From Jingyaoa shaoxingensis (GTDB taxonomy: Bacteria > Bacillota > Clostridia > Lachnospirales > Lachnospiraceae): DNA of 64,000 nucleotides. A program made the translations under genes and the position numbers. Under the pieces are notes generated by a model, which worked only from the letters and a program-made list of their open reading frames with translations, searched no databases and had not been told where the DNA came from. Of this stretch, positions 16,788 through 26,089 are shown piece by piece (position 1 is the first letter of the stretch; every line of letters starts with the position of its first letter). The DNA lies in assembly GCF_014385005.1 (NCBI RefSeq), contig NZ_JACRSZ010000004.1, positions 1-64,000 of the forward strand, read 5' to 3'.

Positions 16788-18010
16788 GCCTTCTGTTCTC
16801 CGAATGCCTTTATGATACCTTTTAAAATATTCACGGTATAATCCATGCCTTCTGTCGTGATATGCTCAAACGGTCCGTGGAATGCATAACCGCCGGTTCC
16901 CAGATTCGGGCACGGCAGTCCCATAAAGGAAAGACGTGCTCCGTCTGTTCCTCCGCGGATTGCCACTTCCTTCGGCTGCAGCCCTGCTTCCTGCACTGCC
17001 TGTTTTGCATAGTCAATTAAAAACATACAGTCTTCAATCTTCTCTCTCATATTGCGGTACTGATCCTTGATGGCCAGCTTCACTGTTCCCTGTCCGTATT
17101 TTTCATTCAACAGATCTGCAATATGCTGCATCTGTTCCTTGCGGACCTCAAAATGTGCTGCACTGTGGTCACGAATAATATAAGATAATTTTGCTTCTGA
17201 AACATCCCCGCTCATATCCGTCAGATGAAAAAATCCTTCATATCCGCTGGTTCCCCGTGGTGTCTCACCGGATGGCAGCATCTGATTGAATTCCATTGCC
17301 ACCAGGGCCGCATTGATCATAGTATCCTTGCTGTCACCTGGATGCACAGACAAACCGGTAATCTCGATCTGGGCTCCTGCCGCATTAAAGTTCTCATACT
17401 CGATCTCATTTTCAGCACCGCCATCTACGGTATAGGCGTATTTTGCTCCGAATCCTTCCACGTCAAAATGATCTGCACCTTCTCCGATCTCTTCATCCGG
17501 AGTAAATGCGACACAGATTTTTCCATGAGGAGTTTTTTCCCGAATGAGCTGCTCTGCCATCGTCATGATCTCTGCCAAGCCCGCTTTGTCGTCGGCACCC
17601 AGAAGTGTAGTGCCATCTGTGGTAATCAGTGTTCTTCCCTTTAATTCACACAGATCCGGGAAAGCCTTACAGCTCAGCACTCTTCCGCTCTGTCCAAGCT
17701 GAATATCATTTCCGTCATAGTCTCCGATGATCTGTGGTTTTACGCCTTCCCCGCAAAAGTCCGGTGCAGTATCCATATGGGCTATAAAGCCCAACGCCGG
17801 TACCTGTTCATATCCTTGAGTTGCCGGGATCTCTCCATATACATAACACTGCTCTGTGATCCGTACATTCTCCACACCGATTTCTTTCAGTTCTTCTGCC
17901 AGAAGATTGCCAAGATCAAATTCTCTCTGTGCAGATGGTGTGTTTCCGCTCTCTTCATCACTGGTGGTATAGATTTTTACATATTTTAAAAGTCTCTCGT
18001 ATGCCCGCAT
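16784..18010 (-). CDS. pepT: Peptidase T (tripeptide aminopeptidase)
   Basis: A 408-residue M20 family metallopeptidase that releases the N-terminal residue from tripeptides in the cytoplasm. Zinc-ligand motifs are in order: GFIAHMDTAPDF, LLGADDKAGLAEIM, AFTPDEEIGEGADHFD with the catalytic Glu pair, YTVDGG, and the C-terminal His in GGYAFHGPFEHI. RGGTDGARLSFMG is the family signature. The length is normal. It forms an operon with tadA (4-nt overlap). Confidence 0.96.
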   Translation of the reverse strand: MRAYERLLKYVKIYTTSDEESGNTPSAQREFDLGNLLAEELKEIGVENVRITEQCYVYGEIPATQGYEQVPALGFIAHMDTAPDFCGEGVKPQIIGDYDGNDIQLGQSGRVLSCKAFPDLCELKGRTLITTDGTTLLGADDKAGLAEIMTMAEQLIREKTPHGKICVAFTPDEEIGEGADHFDVEGFGAKYAYTVDGGAENEIEYENFNAAGAQIEITGLSVHPGDSKDTMINAALVAMEFNQMLPSGETPRGTSGYEGFFHLTDMSGDVSEAKLSYIIRDHSAAHFEVRKEQMQHIADLLNEKYGQGTVKLAIKDQYRNMREKIEDCMFLIDYAKQAVQEAGLQPKEVAIRGGTDGARLSFMGLPCPNLGTGGYAFHGPFEHITTEGMDYTVNILKGIIKAFGEQKA

Positions 18011-18028
18011 GTTTTCTTCTCCTGCTCT

Positions 18029-18571
18029 TTATCGTTCAATTCCCGGTCTTGCCGGAATTCCTTTCTCGTATGGATGCTTTCTCATACAGATCTCTGATAC
18101 ATAGTCTGCACGTTTTATCAGTTCTTCATCCGGTCCCTGGCCGGTTAAGATCACTTCCAGCTTTTCCGGCTTGTGATCCAGAAAATCCAGTAAGAGCTGC
18201 TCATCCAGGAGACCTGCGCGGATGGTATAGATGCTCTCATCCAAAAACAGTACATCATAGTCTCCATCTACCGCTTCTTTTGTCACTTTTTTGAGCTGTT
18301 CGCCGTAAAAAACACGTCTTTCTGCCTTTTCTTCTTCTGTCATCTGAAAACTGAATTTTTCCTGATCCAGTCCGTTGATCCAGGTAATGTTATCTACCAC
18401 TTCCAGAATCTTTCTTTCGCTGGTCTTATTATTCTTCATAAACTGATAAATCAATACACTGTATCCATATCCGGCAGCTCTGGTACAAAGTCCCATCCCC
18501 GTCGTCGTCTTTCCTTTTCCGTTTCCACAATAAATGTGAACTAATCCTGTTGTCATCATGGAATCTCTCAT
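18029..18571 (-). CDS. cobO: Cob(I)yrinic acid a,c-diamide adenosyltransferase (CobO/BtuR type)
   Basis: A 180-residue P-loop ATP:corrinoid adenosyltransferase that makes adenosylcobalamin. Walker A is IYCGNGKGKTTTGMGLC. The family motifs VLIYQFMKNNKTSE, YDVLFLDES and EVILTGQGPDEELIKRADYVSEI are present. The start is ambiguous: the first ATG lies 1 nt after GGAGG, while ATGs five and six codons later are 13-16 nt away. It stands alone without corrin biosynthesis genes, which suggests a salvage role. It is transcribed divergently from the serine hydrolase gene. Confidence 0.92.
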   Translation of the reverse strand: MRDSMMTTGLVHIYCGNGKGKTTTGMGLCTRAAGYGYSVLIYQFMKNNKTSERKILEVVDNITWINGLDQEKFSFQMTEEEKAERRVFYGEQLKKVTKEAVDGDYDVLFLDESIYTIRAGLLDEQLLLDFLDHKPEKLEVILTGQGPDEELIKRADYVSEICMRKHPYEKGIPARPGIER

Positions 18572-18718
18572 TCCTCCTTTTTTCGTCAGCCGGAGATCTT
18601 CCCTCCTTTACTGATACACTTATCTTTTTTATTTTACAACGAAAAGTTACCAGTTTACAATCTTTTTTCTTTCGTGTAAGATGAAATGGATAAAAAGGAT
18701 ATTTTCCGGAAGGATAAA

Positions 18719-19879
18719 ATGAAAATGATGAAAAAAAGAATCGTTCCACTGTTTGTTGGTGGTTTGTTTACAATAATATCCTGCCTGGGCTGTGGCACCG
18801 GCGTGGATGCCAGTGAAATACTCACCTGGCCTGAGTTCCCGGTCTCTTCCGAAGCGGAATCTGAGACAGAGTTTTCTTCTGAAACAGAGACAGAGTCCCT
18901 GAACTCAGACTGGCACAGACTGTCCGAGTCTGAACTGGATCAGATATTCGGAGATCTTCCACGATATCTGGATCTTGGATCCTTTACTCTAAATCAGTTG
19001 AATAATGTACCAATTCCACAGCTCACTCCAGACGGCATGATTATCCGTGACCGTTTCGGTCATGCTTACCGCATCCGCATGACCTGGAATTCCCTGGAGG
19101 ATAAAATCACTTCCATACTTTCTGGTTATCAGGGGGACTGGAGTGTCTATCTGAAGGATCTGAAAAGCGGCAATACGATGGAGATCAATGAACATGCCAT
19201 GCAGTCTGCCAGCCTGATTAAGCTGTATATTGCCGGAGCTACCCTGGAACTGATTGAAAATGGTGAACTTACTGAGACAGACACGATTACTCATGCCCTT
19301 CACGAAATGATTACGGTAAGTGACAATGAGTCTTCCAATGTTCTGGTACGCAGTTTCTGTGATGAATCAGACGACTTCCAAACAGGTCTGGCAAAAGTCA
19401 ATGATTTCATCCAGCGCATGGGCTTTACGAACACTGTACAGGTTAACGGTATTGCCGATCCCAGCCTGTGGGTATCGGATGGACGCATCAACGAAACCTC
19501 TGCAGCAGACTGTGGAAAATTGCTGGAAATGATCTACAATCGGGAACTGATCTCACATTATGCTTCTTATCGATTTGAAAATCTTTTGAATAACCAGGAA
19601 GTAAATTATAAGATTCCGGCAGGTTTGCCAGAGGGAACGCATATTTCCCACAAGACCGGGGAAGTAGATAACACTGAAAATGATGCAGCGATTATTTATA
19701 CGCCATATGGAGATTATATCTTCTGTATTCTGTCCACTGATCTGAGTGATACCGGATCTGCCGTAGACCATATTCATGAAATTACCACTATGGTTTATGA
19801 CTGGTTCACCAGCCCGATTATGGAAGTAGACAGCGATACACTGCTTCCACTGGGAACTTCGGAAAGCGAAGCTTCCTGA
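18719..19879 (+). CDS. Penicillin-recognising-fold serine hydrolase, lipoprotein
   Basis: A 386-residue exported protein. The ATG at 18719 has GGAAGGATAAA upstream; the ATG 11 codons before has none. The signal peptide ends in a lipobox-like IISC, followed by a Ser/Glu/Thr-rich linker. The catalytic domain (about 125-375) has the class A beta-lactamase triad of motifs: S165-LIK (SxxK), S201-DN and K312-TG. The omega-loop region between SDN and KTG lacks the ExxLN motif whose Glu deacylates penicillin, so a resistance beta-lactamase is unlikely. A peptidoglycan peptidase or binding role is more probable (inference). Confidence 0.88.
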   Translation: MKMMKKRIVPLFVGGLFTIISCLGCGTGVDASEILTWPEFPVSSEAESETEFSSETETESLNSDWHRLSESELDQIFGDLPRYLDLGSFTLNQLNNVPIPQLTPDGMIIRDRFGHAYRIRMTWNSLEDKITSILSGYQGDWSVYLKDLKSGNTMEINEHAMQSASLIKLYIAGATLELIENGELTETDTITHALHEMITVSDNESSNVLVRSFCDESDDFQTGLAKVNDFIQRMGFTNTVQVNGIADPSLWVSDGRINETSAADCGKLLEMIYNRELISHYASYRFENLLNNQEVNYKIPAGLPEGTHISHKTGEVDNTENDAAIIYTPYGDYIFCILSTDLSDTGSAVDHIHEITTMVYDWFTSPIMEVDSDTLLPLGTSESEAS

Positions 19880-19904
19880 TTTTAAAATAAAAAGGGGGTA
19901 TTCT

Positions 19905-20168
19905 ATGCGTATCTGGGGAAAAATATGGAAAAATAACCATCTTCTGAGAGATACTACCATCGAAGATTTTTCAGACGATACCAGAACTCACAAGGTCTTC
20001 CATGCATTGGATGAGATCTGTCTGGAGTTTGATCTCGGGAAACCCATCTGGCTGGATTCCAATATCAGGGAATTCCAGAAGCACAGTTCTACCAAGTTTC
20101 GTCAGGATAATTTTATTGAAGAAATTGAATTTGATTTTCTGGAGCTGCATGTCATCGAGGAAGATTAA
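19905..20168 (+). CDS. Small conserved hypothetical protein
   Basis: An 87-residue acidic, soluble protein (IWGKIWKNNHLLRDTTIEDF... ending LELHVIEED) with a strong ribosome-binding site (AAGGGGGTATTCT). I do not recognise a named family. Similar short proteins with a basic N-terminus and a DEICLEFDLGKPIWLD core are common in Lachnospiraceae by my recollection. It lies 26 nt after the serine hydrolase gene and ends in a terminator whose stem begins inside the coding region. No transmembrane segment or cysteine pair suggests metal binding. Confidence 0.75.
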   Translation: MRIWGKIWKNNHLLRDTTIEDFSDDTRTHKVFHALDEICLEFDLGKPIWLDSNIREFQKHSSTKFRQDNFIEEIEFDFLELHVIEED

Positions 20169-20195
20169 TCGGGGCATGCAGCTCCTTCCTTTTTC
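20141..20195 (+). terminator. Terminator overlapping the end of the 87-aa gene
   Basis: An 11-bp stem GGAGCTGCATG / CATGCAGCTCC spans the stop codon and is followed by TTCCTTTTT. Confidence 0.8.
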
Positions 20196-20222
20196 GTATC
20201 TGTTCAGTACCTTCACAAATAC
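20196..20222. repeat. Short palindromic intergenic repeat, copy 2
   Basis: GTATCTGTTCAGTACC... ending CACAAATAC, same family as 6530-6556. It sits between convergent genes directly after the terminator T-run. Confidence 0.75.
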
Positions 20223-20233
20223 TCTTTTTCTTA

Positions 20234-21190
20234 CTATGGAATCAGATTTCTCTTTTCACCTTTTAAGAACGCTTCAATATTCAGGTATGTCTCATCTGCC
20301 ACACGCTGCCTTGCTTCCCCTGTTGCCCATGCAATATGCGGAGTCACAATCAGTTTGCCGCTGTCCTGTATCTCGAGCAGCGGATTATCTGACTTCATTG
20401 GTTCTACTGAGATCACGTCCAGTCCGGCACCGGCAATCATACCTTCTTTCAATGCCGTTACCAGATCTTTTTCATTCACCACAGGACCTCTTGCCACATT
20501 GATCAGAATGGCTGTGGATTTCATCTTTTCAAACTTCTCCAGATTCATAAAGTTCTCTGTTGCAGCATTCAGCGGTGCGTGAAGAGATATCATATCAGAT
20601 GTGGAAAGCAGGGTATCCAGATCCACACTGGTATACTCTGTGTTATGATTTTTACCTGATGTAGAATAATAGATCACCCGACATCCAAAGCTTTTTGCTA
20701 TCTCGGCTACTTTTCTGCCAATTGCCCCCAGACCTACAATTCCCCAGGTCTTTCCTGCCAGTTCAAAAATCTTTTTGTCAAAATGGCTGAAAATATCAGA
20801 TTTTACATATTCGCCGCTCTTGACATACCGGTCATAATAAGCAAGCTGATTTATCAAATACAGTGCCAGTGCGAAGGTATGCTGTGCTACGGAATCTGTA
20901 GAATATCCCCTGACATTTGCCACAGCAATCTTTCTGCTGTCTGTATACGCCTTGTCCACAATATTGTAGCCGGTTGCTGTCAGAGCAATCATTTTCAGAT
21001 TCTCTGCTCCGGCAAGGGTCTGTTCATTCATCGGCACTTTGTTTACCACAATAATATCTGCGTCTTTTATTTTCTCCGGGGTATCCTGCATATTGGACTG
21101 ACCATATACTGCGACCTCCCCCAGCTTTTCAAAAGCACTCAGATCCACATCTGCTCCCAGTGAATTGGCTTCCAGTATCACAATCTTCAT
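20234..21190 (-). CDS. D-2-hydroxyacid dehydrogenase family protein
   Basis: A 318-residue NAD-dependent dehydrogenase. The start at 21190 has GGAGGAGAAAACGA upstream; an earlier in-frame start lies in the preceding hairpin region. The NAD motif is GIVGLGAIGRKVAEI. The catalytic Arg lies in INVARGPVVNEKD, the Glu in VISVEPM and the His in VTPHIAWA. Relatives include glycerate/hydroxypyruvate and 2-ketoacid reductases; the motif pattern resembles the HprA/glyoxylate reductase branch, but the substrate is unproven. A terminator hairpin stands just upstream of its ribosome-binding site, so it may depend on read-through from pgi. Confidence 0.9.
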   Translation of the reverse strand: MKIVILEANSLGADVDLSAFEKLGEVAVYGQSNMQDTPEKIKDADIIVVNKVPMNEQTLAGAENLKMIALTATGYNIVDKAYTDSRKIAVANVRGYSTDSVAQHTFALALYLINQLAYYDRYVKSGEYVKSDIFSHFDKKIFELAGKTWGIVGLGAIGRKVAEIAKSFGCRVIYYSTSGKNHNTEYTSVDLDTLLSTSDMISLHAPLNAATENFMNLEKFEKMKSTAILINVARGPVVNEKDLVTALKEGMIAGAGLDVISVEPMKSDNPLLEIQDSGKLIVTPHIAWATGEARQRVADETYLNIEAFLKGEKRNLIP

Positions 21191-21209
21191 TCGTTTTCTC
21201 CTCCTGTTG

Positions 21210-21253
21210 TAAAAACGGCTGCACCACGGCATTCCCGCCGCAGCACAGCCGCT
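21210..21253 (-). terminator. Terminator between pgi and the hydroxyacid dehydrogenase
   Basis: A GC-rich imperfect stem (CGGCTGTGCTGCGGC with GCCGTGGTGCAGCCG) followed on the minus strand by TTTTTAC. It ends only ~20 nt before the start of the downstream gene. Confidence 0.75.
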
Positions 21254-21316
21254 GAACTTTTTATTTTGCTGCTGCCTTACTTCGTTCACAGCAACAGTCT
21301 GATTATAAACATCTCA

Positions 21317-22666
21317 TTACAGACGTTTCATTAATTCTTCTCTCTCTGCTTCATATCCCGGTTTGCCAAGCAATGCAAACATATTCTTCTTGTAACTCTC
21401 TACACCTGGCTGGTTGAATGGATTCACACCCAGTGTGTATCCGCTGACACCGCAGGCAAATTCAAAGAAATAGAAAAGCTGTCCAAGAGAATATTCATCC
21501 TGTCCCGGAACAGTGATCATCAGATTCGGCACATTTCCGTCTGTATGTGCAAGAATGGTTCCGTTCATGGCGCTCTTATTTACAAAGTCCATGTTCTTTC
21601 CAGCAAGATAGTTCAGGCCATCCAGATCTACCGGTTCTTCACCGATCACGATCTCAGCTTCAGAATCAGTCACATTCAATACTGTCTCAAACAGATTACG
21701 TGATCCGTCCTGAATAAACTGACCCATAGAATGAAGGTCTGTGGTCAGATCTACAGATGCAGGGAAGATACCCTTCTGGTCTTTTCCTTCGCTTTCACCA
21801 TAAAGCTGTTTCCACCATTCAGATACATAATGCAGACTCGGTTCATAGTTTGCCAAAACTTCAATCTGTTTACCTTTTCTGAGCAGGATGTTACGAACTG
21901 CTGCATACTGCATTGGGCCATTTTCTGCGAATGGTTTTTCCAATGCATCTTTTCTTGCATCAGCCGCACCTTCCATTAACTTTATAATATCTGCACCGCT
22001 TACAGCGATCGGAAGCAGTCCTACTGCAGTCAGTACGGAGAAACGTCCACCCACATCATCCGGTACTACAAAAGTCTCGTATCCTTCTTCTGTAGCCAGC
22101 TTCTTTAAAGCTCCTCTGGACTTGTCAGTTGTTGCATAGATTCTCTTTGCAGCTTCTGCTTTTCCGTATTTCTTTTCCAGCATTTCCTTGAATACACGGA
22201 AAGCAATCGCAGGTTCTGTGGTAGTTCCTGACTTGGAGATTACATTTACAGAGAAATCTCTGTCACCGATTACCTGAATCAGGTCGCTTAAATATCTGCC
22301 ACTGATACTGTTACCTGCAAAGTAGATCTCCGGAGTCTTGCGAACTTCCTTTGATACCACATTATAAAAACTGTGACGAAGGAATTCTACTGCCGCACGT
22401 GCCCCAAGATAAGATCCGCCGATACCGATCACTACCAGCACTTCACTGTCAGAAGTGATCTTCTCTGCTGCCTTCTGGATTCTTGCAAACTCTTCTTTGT
22501 CATATGCGACCGGAAGATCAATCCATCCAAGGAAATCATTGCCGGCACCGCTCTTGGATACCAGAACTTCCTTAGACTGTTCTACGATTCTTTCCATAGA
22601 TTTTACTTCGTCAGCACTGATGAATTTTGCTGCCTTTGAATAGTCAAACGTAACTTTGTTTCCCAT
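21317..22666 (-). CDS. pgi: Glucose-6-phosphate isomerase
   Basis: A 449-residue phosphoglucose isomerase of the usual Firmicutes length, interconverting glucose 6-phosphate and fructose 6-phosphate. Visible are [20 protein letters not shown], the sugar-phosphate loop [33 protein letters not shown] and the catalytic Glu/His region [11 protein letters not shown]. The C-terminal Lys/Gly motif [16 protein letters not shown] is also there. It completes upper glycolysis together with the phosphofructokinase at 9.4 kb. Confidence 0.97.
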   Translation of the reverse strand: MGNKVTFDYSKAAKFISADEVKSMERIVEQSKEVLVSKSGAGNDFLGWIDLPVAYDKEEFARIQKAAEKITSDSEVLVVIGIGGSYLGARAAVEFLRHSFYNVVSKEVRKTPEIYFAGNSISGRYLSDLIQVIGDRDFSVNVISKSGTTTEPAIAFRVFKEMLEKKYGKAEAAKRIYATTDKSRGALKKLATEEGYETFVVPDDVGGRFSVLTAVGLLPIAVSGADIIKLMEGAADARKDALEKPFAENGPMQYAAVRNILLRKGKQIEVLANYEPSLHYVSEWWKQLYGESEGKDQKGIFPASVDLTTDLHSMGQFIQDGSRNLFETVLNVTDSEAEIVIGEEPVDLDGLNYLAGKNMDFVNKSAMNGTILAHTDGNVPNLMITVPGQDEYSLGQLFYFFEFACGVSGYTLGVNPFNQPGVESYKKNMFALLGKPGYEAEREELMKRL

Positions 22667-22752
22667 ACCAATTGCTCCTTTGTTATCCGTTTTTTCCTTG
22701 TTTTATGTCCAAAAACTTATCGTATTTATTCTACCAAGTAAGCGGTTCCTTT

Positions 22753-23541
22753 TCAAGCCAAAAATTCCGCCAGCACCTCTCGGATTATTCGTTCCTGCTC
22801 CTTCGCATCCATCTGTTTCAGAATCTCCCGGTTTCGTTCCCGTCCCCAGTCTTTTTCCGTTCCCGCCGCAGTCTCCCGTTCTCCGGATTTCATGCGGGCC
22901 AGACTCTCCTGAAGCTGCCGCTTGTCCCGCTCTGCCCTTGAATCTCCTTTTGCAGCCTTTTTCTTTCCTGTTTCTGCAAGCATGGCAGCCTGTGTTCCCT
23001 CTTCTTTCCACTCATCCAGACCGGTATTGCTTATATCTGCTGAGATTCCGGAATGGCACAGATAATCCTGCATCTGCACTGTCAGCCTGCTCTCCTTATA
23101 ACGGCTGTCACACCATAAAACTGTCAGAGCCGTGACAACTGTCACTGCAGCTGCCATTCGAAGCATAAGCATCAGATCTGCCTGGTTATGCTGTGCCTGG
23201 TTATACCAACAGCCCAGTGCCGCAATTGCCATGCTTCCAAGATACCATCCGGCCGCCATTCTTCTCCACTGGTGCAGTGTCAGCTTCCGGTATCTGTAGT
23301 CCAACAGCATTCTCTGCACAAATACCGGTATATTTACATTTCCCTGACAGCACCGGCTGTCAATCTGATACCGGTATCTCATCCGCTTCATAAATTCACC
23401 TTTTTCCGGCTGTGTATCTGCAGCCTCCCGTATGAGCTGTCTGCAGCATCTGTTGCTGATTATCTGGCAAAGTATTCCGAGCAATCCTGTTGCTGTCATC
23501 AAAGAGAGTAACACTTTTGACTGTAACAAAATATGTAACAT
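22753..23541 (-). CDS. Conserved hypothetical membrane protein
   Basis: A 262-residue protein I cannot assign to a named family. An N-terminal hydrophobic segment (ILLQSKVLLSLMTATGLLGILCQII) is followed by a cytoplasmic stretch with several Cys and Arg residues. Two further membrane segments lie at about residues 105-150. The highly charged C-terminal third (KKKAAKGDSRAERDKRQLQE..., Glu/Lys/Arg-rich) is probably helical/coiled-coil and ends EQERIIREVLAEFLA. The ATG is preceded by AAGGGGATCACT. The layout resembles the anchoring proteins found near Tad or secretion loci, but no function can be claimed. An overlapping 159-codon frame on the other strand looks like a shadow. Confidence 0.7.
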   Translation of the reverse strand: MLHILLQSKVLLSLMTATGLLGILCQIISNRCCRQLIREAADTQPEKGEFMKRMRYRYQIDSRCCQGNVNIPVFVQRMLLDYRYRKLTLHQWRRMAAGWYLGSMAIAALGCWYNQAQHNQADLMLMLRMAAAVTVVTALTVLWCDSRYKESRLTVQMQDYLCHSGISADISNTGLDEWKEEGTQAAMLAETGKKKAAKGDSRAERDKRQLQESLARMKSGERETAAGTEKDWGRERNREILKQMDAKEQERIIREVLAEFLA

Positions 23542-23658
23542 AGTGATCCCCTTTCTTTTTTCTCAGACGCAGTTTCCTCTCCCCGGGCACGGTCCCTGCT
23601 CCTGTTAATTGCAGAGTATAAATCAAATTTTCCAGTTTGCAAAGTAAAATCGTTCGAC

Positions 23659-23694
23659 AGAAAAAGCCCATAAACGGCATATTTACGGGCTTTT
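23659..23694 (-). terminator. Terminator of mtnN
   Basis: Stem AAAAGCCCGTAAA / TTTATGGGCTTTTT with loop TATGCCG, 36 nt past the mtnN stop on the minus strand. Confidence 0.85.
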
Positions 23695-23729
23695 GGGGTT
23701 CATGTTCTTTGTAAGCATCTCCCTTTATG

Positions 23730-24434
23730 TTACTTCTGAATTCTCTTTAAGAATCCACGAGTCAGGCGCACACTGTGCTCTACTGCCTGCTTTTCAAAGG
23801 TCGGATAATCCATAGTGGCACTGTCATCTGCCTTATCAGATATCGCACGAATAATGACGAACGGAATCCGGTTCAGATACGCAGTCTGAGCGATTGCTGC
23901 TCCTTCCATCTCAGTGCAGTATCCATCAAAATTACTCTTAATGCGGTCTTTCACTTCTCTGCTTGAAATAAACTGATCTCCACTGACGATTCTGCCTTCA
24001 AATACCTGAATCTCAGGATTCACAGCTTCACACACTTCTTTTGCGATGGTACGCATCCTTTCATCTGCTTCAAATGAGAATACATTCATCTGTGGAATCT
24101 GACCCAGATCATATCCAAATCCAGTCGCATCCATATCATGATGCAGCACATCGGTAGATAACACAATATCTCCAATATTGATCTCTGCCTTTAAGGAACC
24201 TGCAATACCGGTATTAATGACTCCGTCTACCCCAAATTCATCTACCAGAATCTGCGTGCAGACTGCTGCATTCACCTTTCCGATTCCGCTTCTGACTACT
24301 ACTGCCTGACAGCCTTCCAGTTCTCCTTCCAGGAATTCCATCTGGGCTTTATTCAGCATTCTGCTGACCTTCATGGCACTTTTCAATGCCGCCACTTCCA
24401 CTTCCATTGCTCCGATAATACCTATTTTCTTCAT
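23730..24434 (-). CDS. mtnN: 5'-methylthioadenosine/S-adenosylhomocysteine nucleosidase
   Basis: A 234-residue PNP/UDP-phosphorylase-fold hydrolase that removes adenine from methylthioadenosine and S-adenosylhomocysteine in methionine and autoinducer-2 metabolism. Conserved are GIIGAMEVEVAAL with the active-site Glu, the central VINTGIAGSL, CTEMEGAAIAQTAYL with the ribose-binding Met-Glu, and FVIIRAISDKADD with the catalytic Asp. Normal length. It is monocistronic, with a repeat element upstream and a strong terminator downstream. Confidence 0.96.
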   Translation of the reverse strand: MKKIGIIGAMEVEVAALKSAMKVSRMLNKAQMEFLEGELEGCQAVVVRSGIGKVNAAVCTQILVDEFGVDGVINTGIAGSLKAEINIGDIVLSTDVLHHDMDATGFGYDLGQIPQMNVFSFEADERMRTIAKEVCEAVNPEIQVFEGRIVSGDQFISSREVKDRIKSNFDGYCTEMEGAAIAQTAYLNRIPFVIIRAISDKADDSATMDYPTFEKQAVEHSVRLTRGFLKRIQK

Positions 24435-24462
24435 ATATAAATGCTCCTGTTCCTGTCTTTTT

Positions 24463-24509
24463 GTATCTGTTCAGTGCCTTCACAGATACAGCGGGTTCTG
24501 AACAGTTAC
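24463..24509. repeat. Short palindromic intergenic repeat, copy 3 with an added inverted half
   Basis: A complete 27-bp unit (GTATCTGTTCAG...CACAGATAC) followed by an inverted half-unit CTGAACAGTTAC. The whole is bounded by inverted CTGTTCAG/CTGAACAG ends. It lies between the FHA gene end and mtnN. Confidence 0.75.
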
Positions 24510-24563
24510 TGTTTTTTCATCATAACATCATAATTTTTAACAGGCAAGAGCTTTTCCGTAATC

Positions 24564-26084
24564 TCAGCAGTTCCCGATATAATATTCCGTCCTTGCAAAT
24601 GCAATTTCATCTGACACATGAAGTGGTACTTTTTCATTCACTCCCAGTCTTCTTCCGTTGATAAATGTCCCATTCGTGGAATTCATATCACACAGATAAT
24701 ATTCCTCTCCCTCTTTCTGAATTTTTGCATGAATCCTGCTAATTTCCTCTTCTTCCAGGCAAATATCTGCTTTTGTCTTCAATTTACCAATCAAGTAACT
24801 GTCTTTCACCAACACAATACTGTTTCTTTCTCTCGGATTCATACTGATCAGTGTCAGATGTGGCTCATATTCCTCCTCCCCTTTCCAAAGAAGCGTAGTT
24901 GCTCCCACATTTTCTTCTTCCTGCTGTGACAGATTCTGGCTATTCGTCTGCACTTTTGCCATCTTCTGCATGGATTTTCCCCCTGATACTGCCTCCGTGT
25001 TTTGTTTCCGTTCATCTGTCTGATGGATTTCTGCATTCTCATTTCTGTCTTTCATCAGCCATGGTTCTTCTTCGCTCTCTGGCAATTCCCATCGAATTCC
25101 TGTTTCTTTTTTCTTTTTTTCCCGGCCGTTATTCTTTTCTCTGGCCTTTTCCCAGGAGAGCACATACGCCAGTGCCGCAGTTATCAGGAACGTGATTCCG
25201 CCCGCCTGTGTAACAGTGAGAAAATCCATCCACGCTGCTATTCCTGTGATCCCCATTACCACAAGATATACCATACCCGTCAGCATCTGCATCTTTCTCT
25301 CTGAATGCTCCTTCCGGGTCTCTATTTTCTTTGTTTTCTGATTTTTCTCTTTTTGCGTCTGCTTCTTTTTTGTTTCTCTTTTCCACTCACTTTTGGATTC
25401 TTTTTTGTCTTTCTCTGTACGCAATTCTGCATTCTTGTCTTCTGCCAGAAAATCGGTCTGCACATCCACCGGCTTCTTCCTCTCCCTGTCAGGACTCTGC
25501 CCAACAGTTTTTCCAGGTTCTTCTGATGTCTCCGGTTCTTCCTGCAGAATCTCAAGCAATGCATAATTCTTCTCCTGTACCTTACGGTTGATCTCATATA
25601 CCCGCAGAACAGCCTCTGTATCTGCCTGGTTCAGATGATAAAGAAGATAAGATGCAAAACTGCGAAAACTCTCCTGTATATTTTTCTTATAAGATGGAAG
25701 ATAACAGAATTCCGCATCTCTGCTTTCAATATCCAGATAGATCAGCATAGGATCCAGTACCATCTTATTGCCATCCAGAAGATATTGCTCCATCTGCTGC
25801 ATGGCGCCATGCAGGCATCCCAGAATCTTCTGAATATCCCCACAGCGCAGTGCATCTGTCTCACAGATCTGTGCCAGCGAGTGTTTGGAAGTAATCTCAT
25901 AGTAATACTGCGTTTCTCCATTGATCCTTTTTCTGATACACCTCATAAATCCCCGAATCTGATTTTCTTCCAGCATATGAACTTCATAATCCATCTCACT
26001 TTCTTCTGAAAGATTCTCTTCCTCATTCTCCGGTTCCGGTATCATATAATTATGGGATATGTCATGTTCAAATCTGATCTTCAC
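24564..26084 (-). CDS. FHA-domain protein with DUF6382-type N-terminus (Tad locus)
   Basis: A 506-residue protein that closes the Tad operon. Residues 1-180 match the DUF6382 layout (SHNYMIPEPEN ... MQQMEQYLLDGNKMVLDPMLIYLD). A very charged Lys/Glu linker follows, then two membrane segments (about 265-310). The C-terminal FHA domain (about 410-506) reads SYLIGKLKTKADICLE, EISRIHAKI and YLCDMNSTNGTFING with the pThr-binding Ser/Asn residues. FHA domains bind phosphothreonine, so it probably couples Ser/Thr kinase signalling to pilus assembly (inference). The GTG at 26084 is preferred because it is 8 nt from a GGGGG site; the GTG three codons earlier overlaps that site. Confidence 0.88.
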   Translation of the reverse strand: MKIRFEHDISHNYMIPEPENEEENLSEESEMDYEVHMLEENQIRGFMRCIRKRINGETQYYYEITSKHSLAQICETDALRCGDIQKILGCLHGAMQQMEQYLLDGNKMVLDPMLIYLDIESRDAEFCYLPSYKKNIQESFRSFASYLLYHLNQADTEAVLRVYEINRKVQEKNYALLEILQEEPETSEEPGKTVGQSPDRERKKPVDVQTDFLAEDKNAELRTEKDKKESKSEWKRETKKKQTQKEKNQKTKKIETRKEHSERKMQMLTGMVYLVVMGITGIAAWMDFLTVTQAGGITFLITAALAYVLSWEKAREKNNGREKKKKETGIRWELPESEEEPWLMKDRNENAEIHQTDERKQNTEAVSGGKSMQKMAKVQTNSQNLSQQEEENVGATTLLWKGEEEYEPHLTLISMNPRERNSIVLVKDSYLIGKLKTKADICLEEEEISRIHAKIQKEGEEYYLCDMNSTNGTFINGRRLGVNEKVPLHVSDEIAFARTEYYIGNC

Positions 26085-26089
26085 AGTGC

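Noticed and set aside
18719..19879. Class A beta-lactamase resistance gene
   Set aside because: The omega-loop glutamate motif needed for penicillin deacylation is missing, and the protein is a large lipoprotein.
22656..23135. 159-codon plus-strand frame
   Set aside because: Antisense to the 22753-23541 gene; Pro/Ser-rich shadow composition and no homology I recognise.
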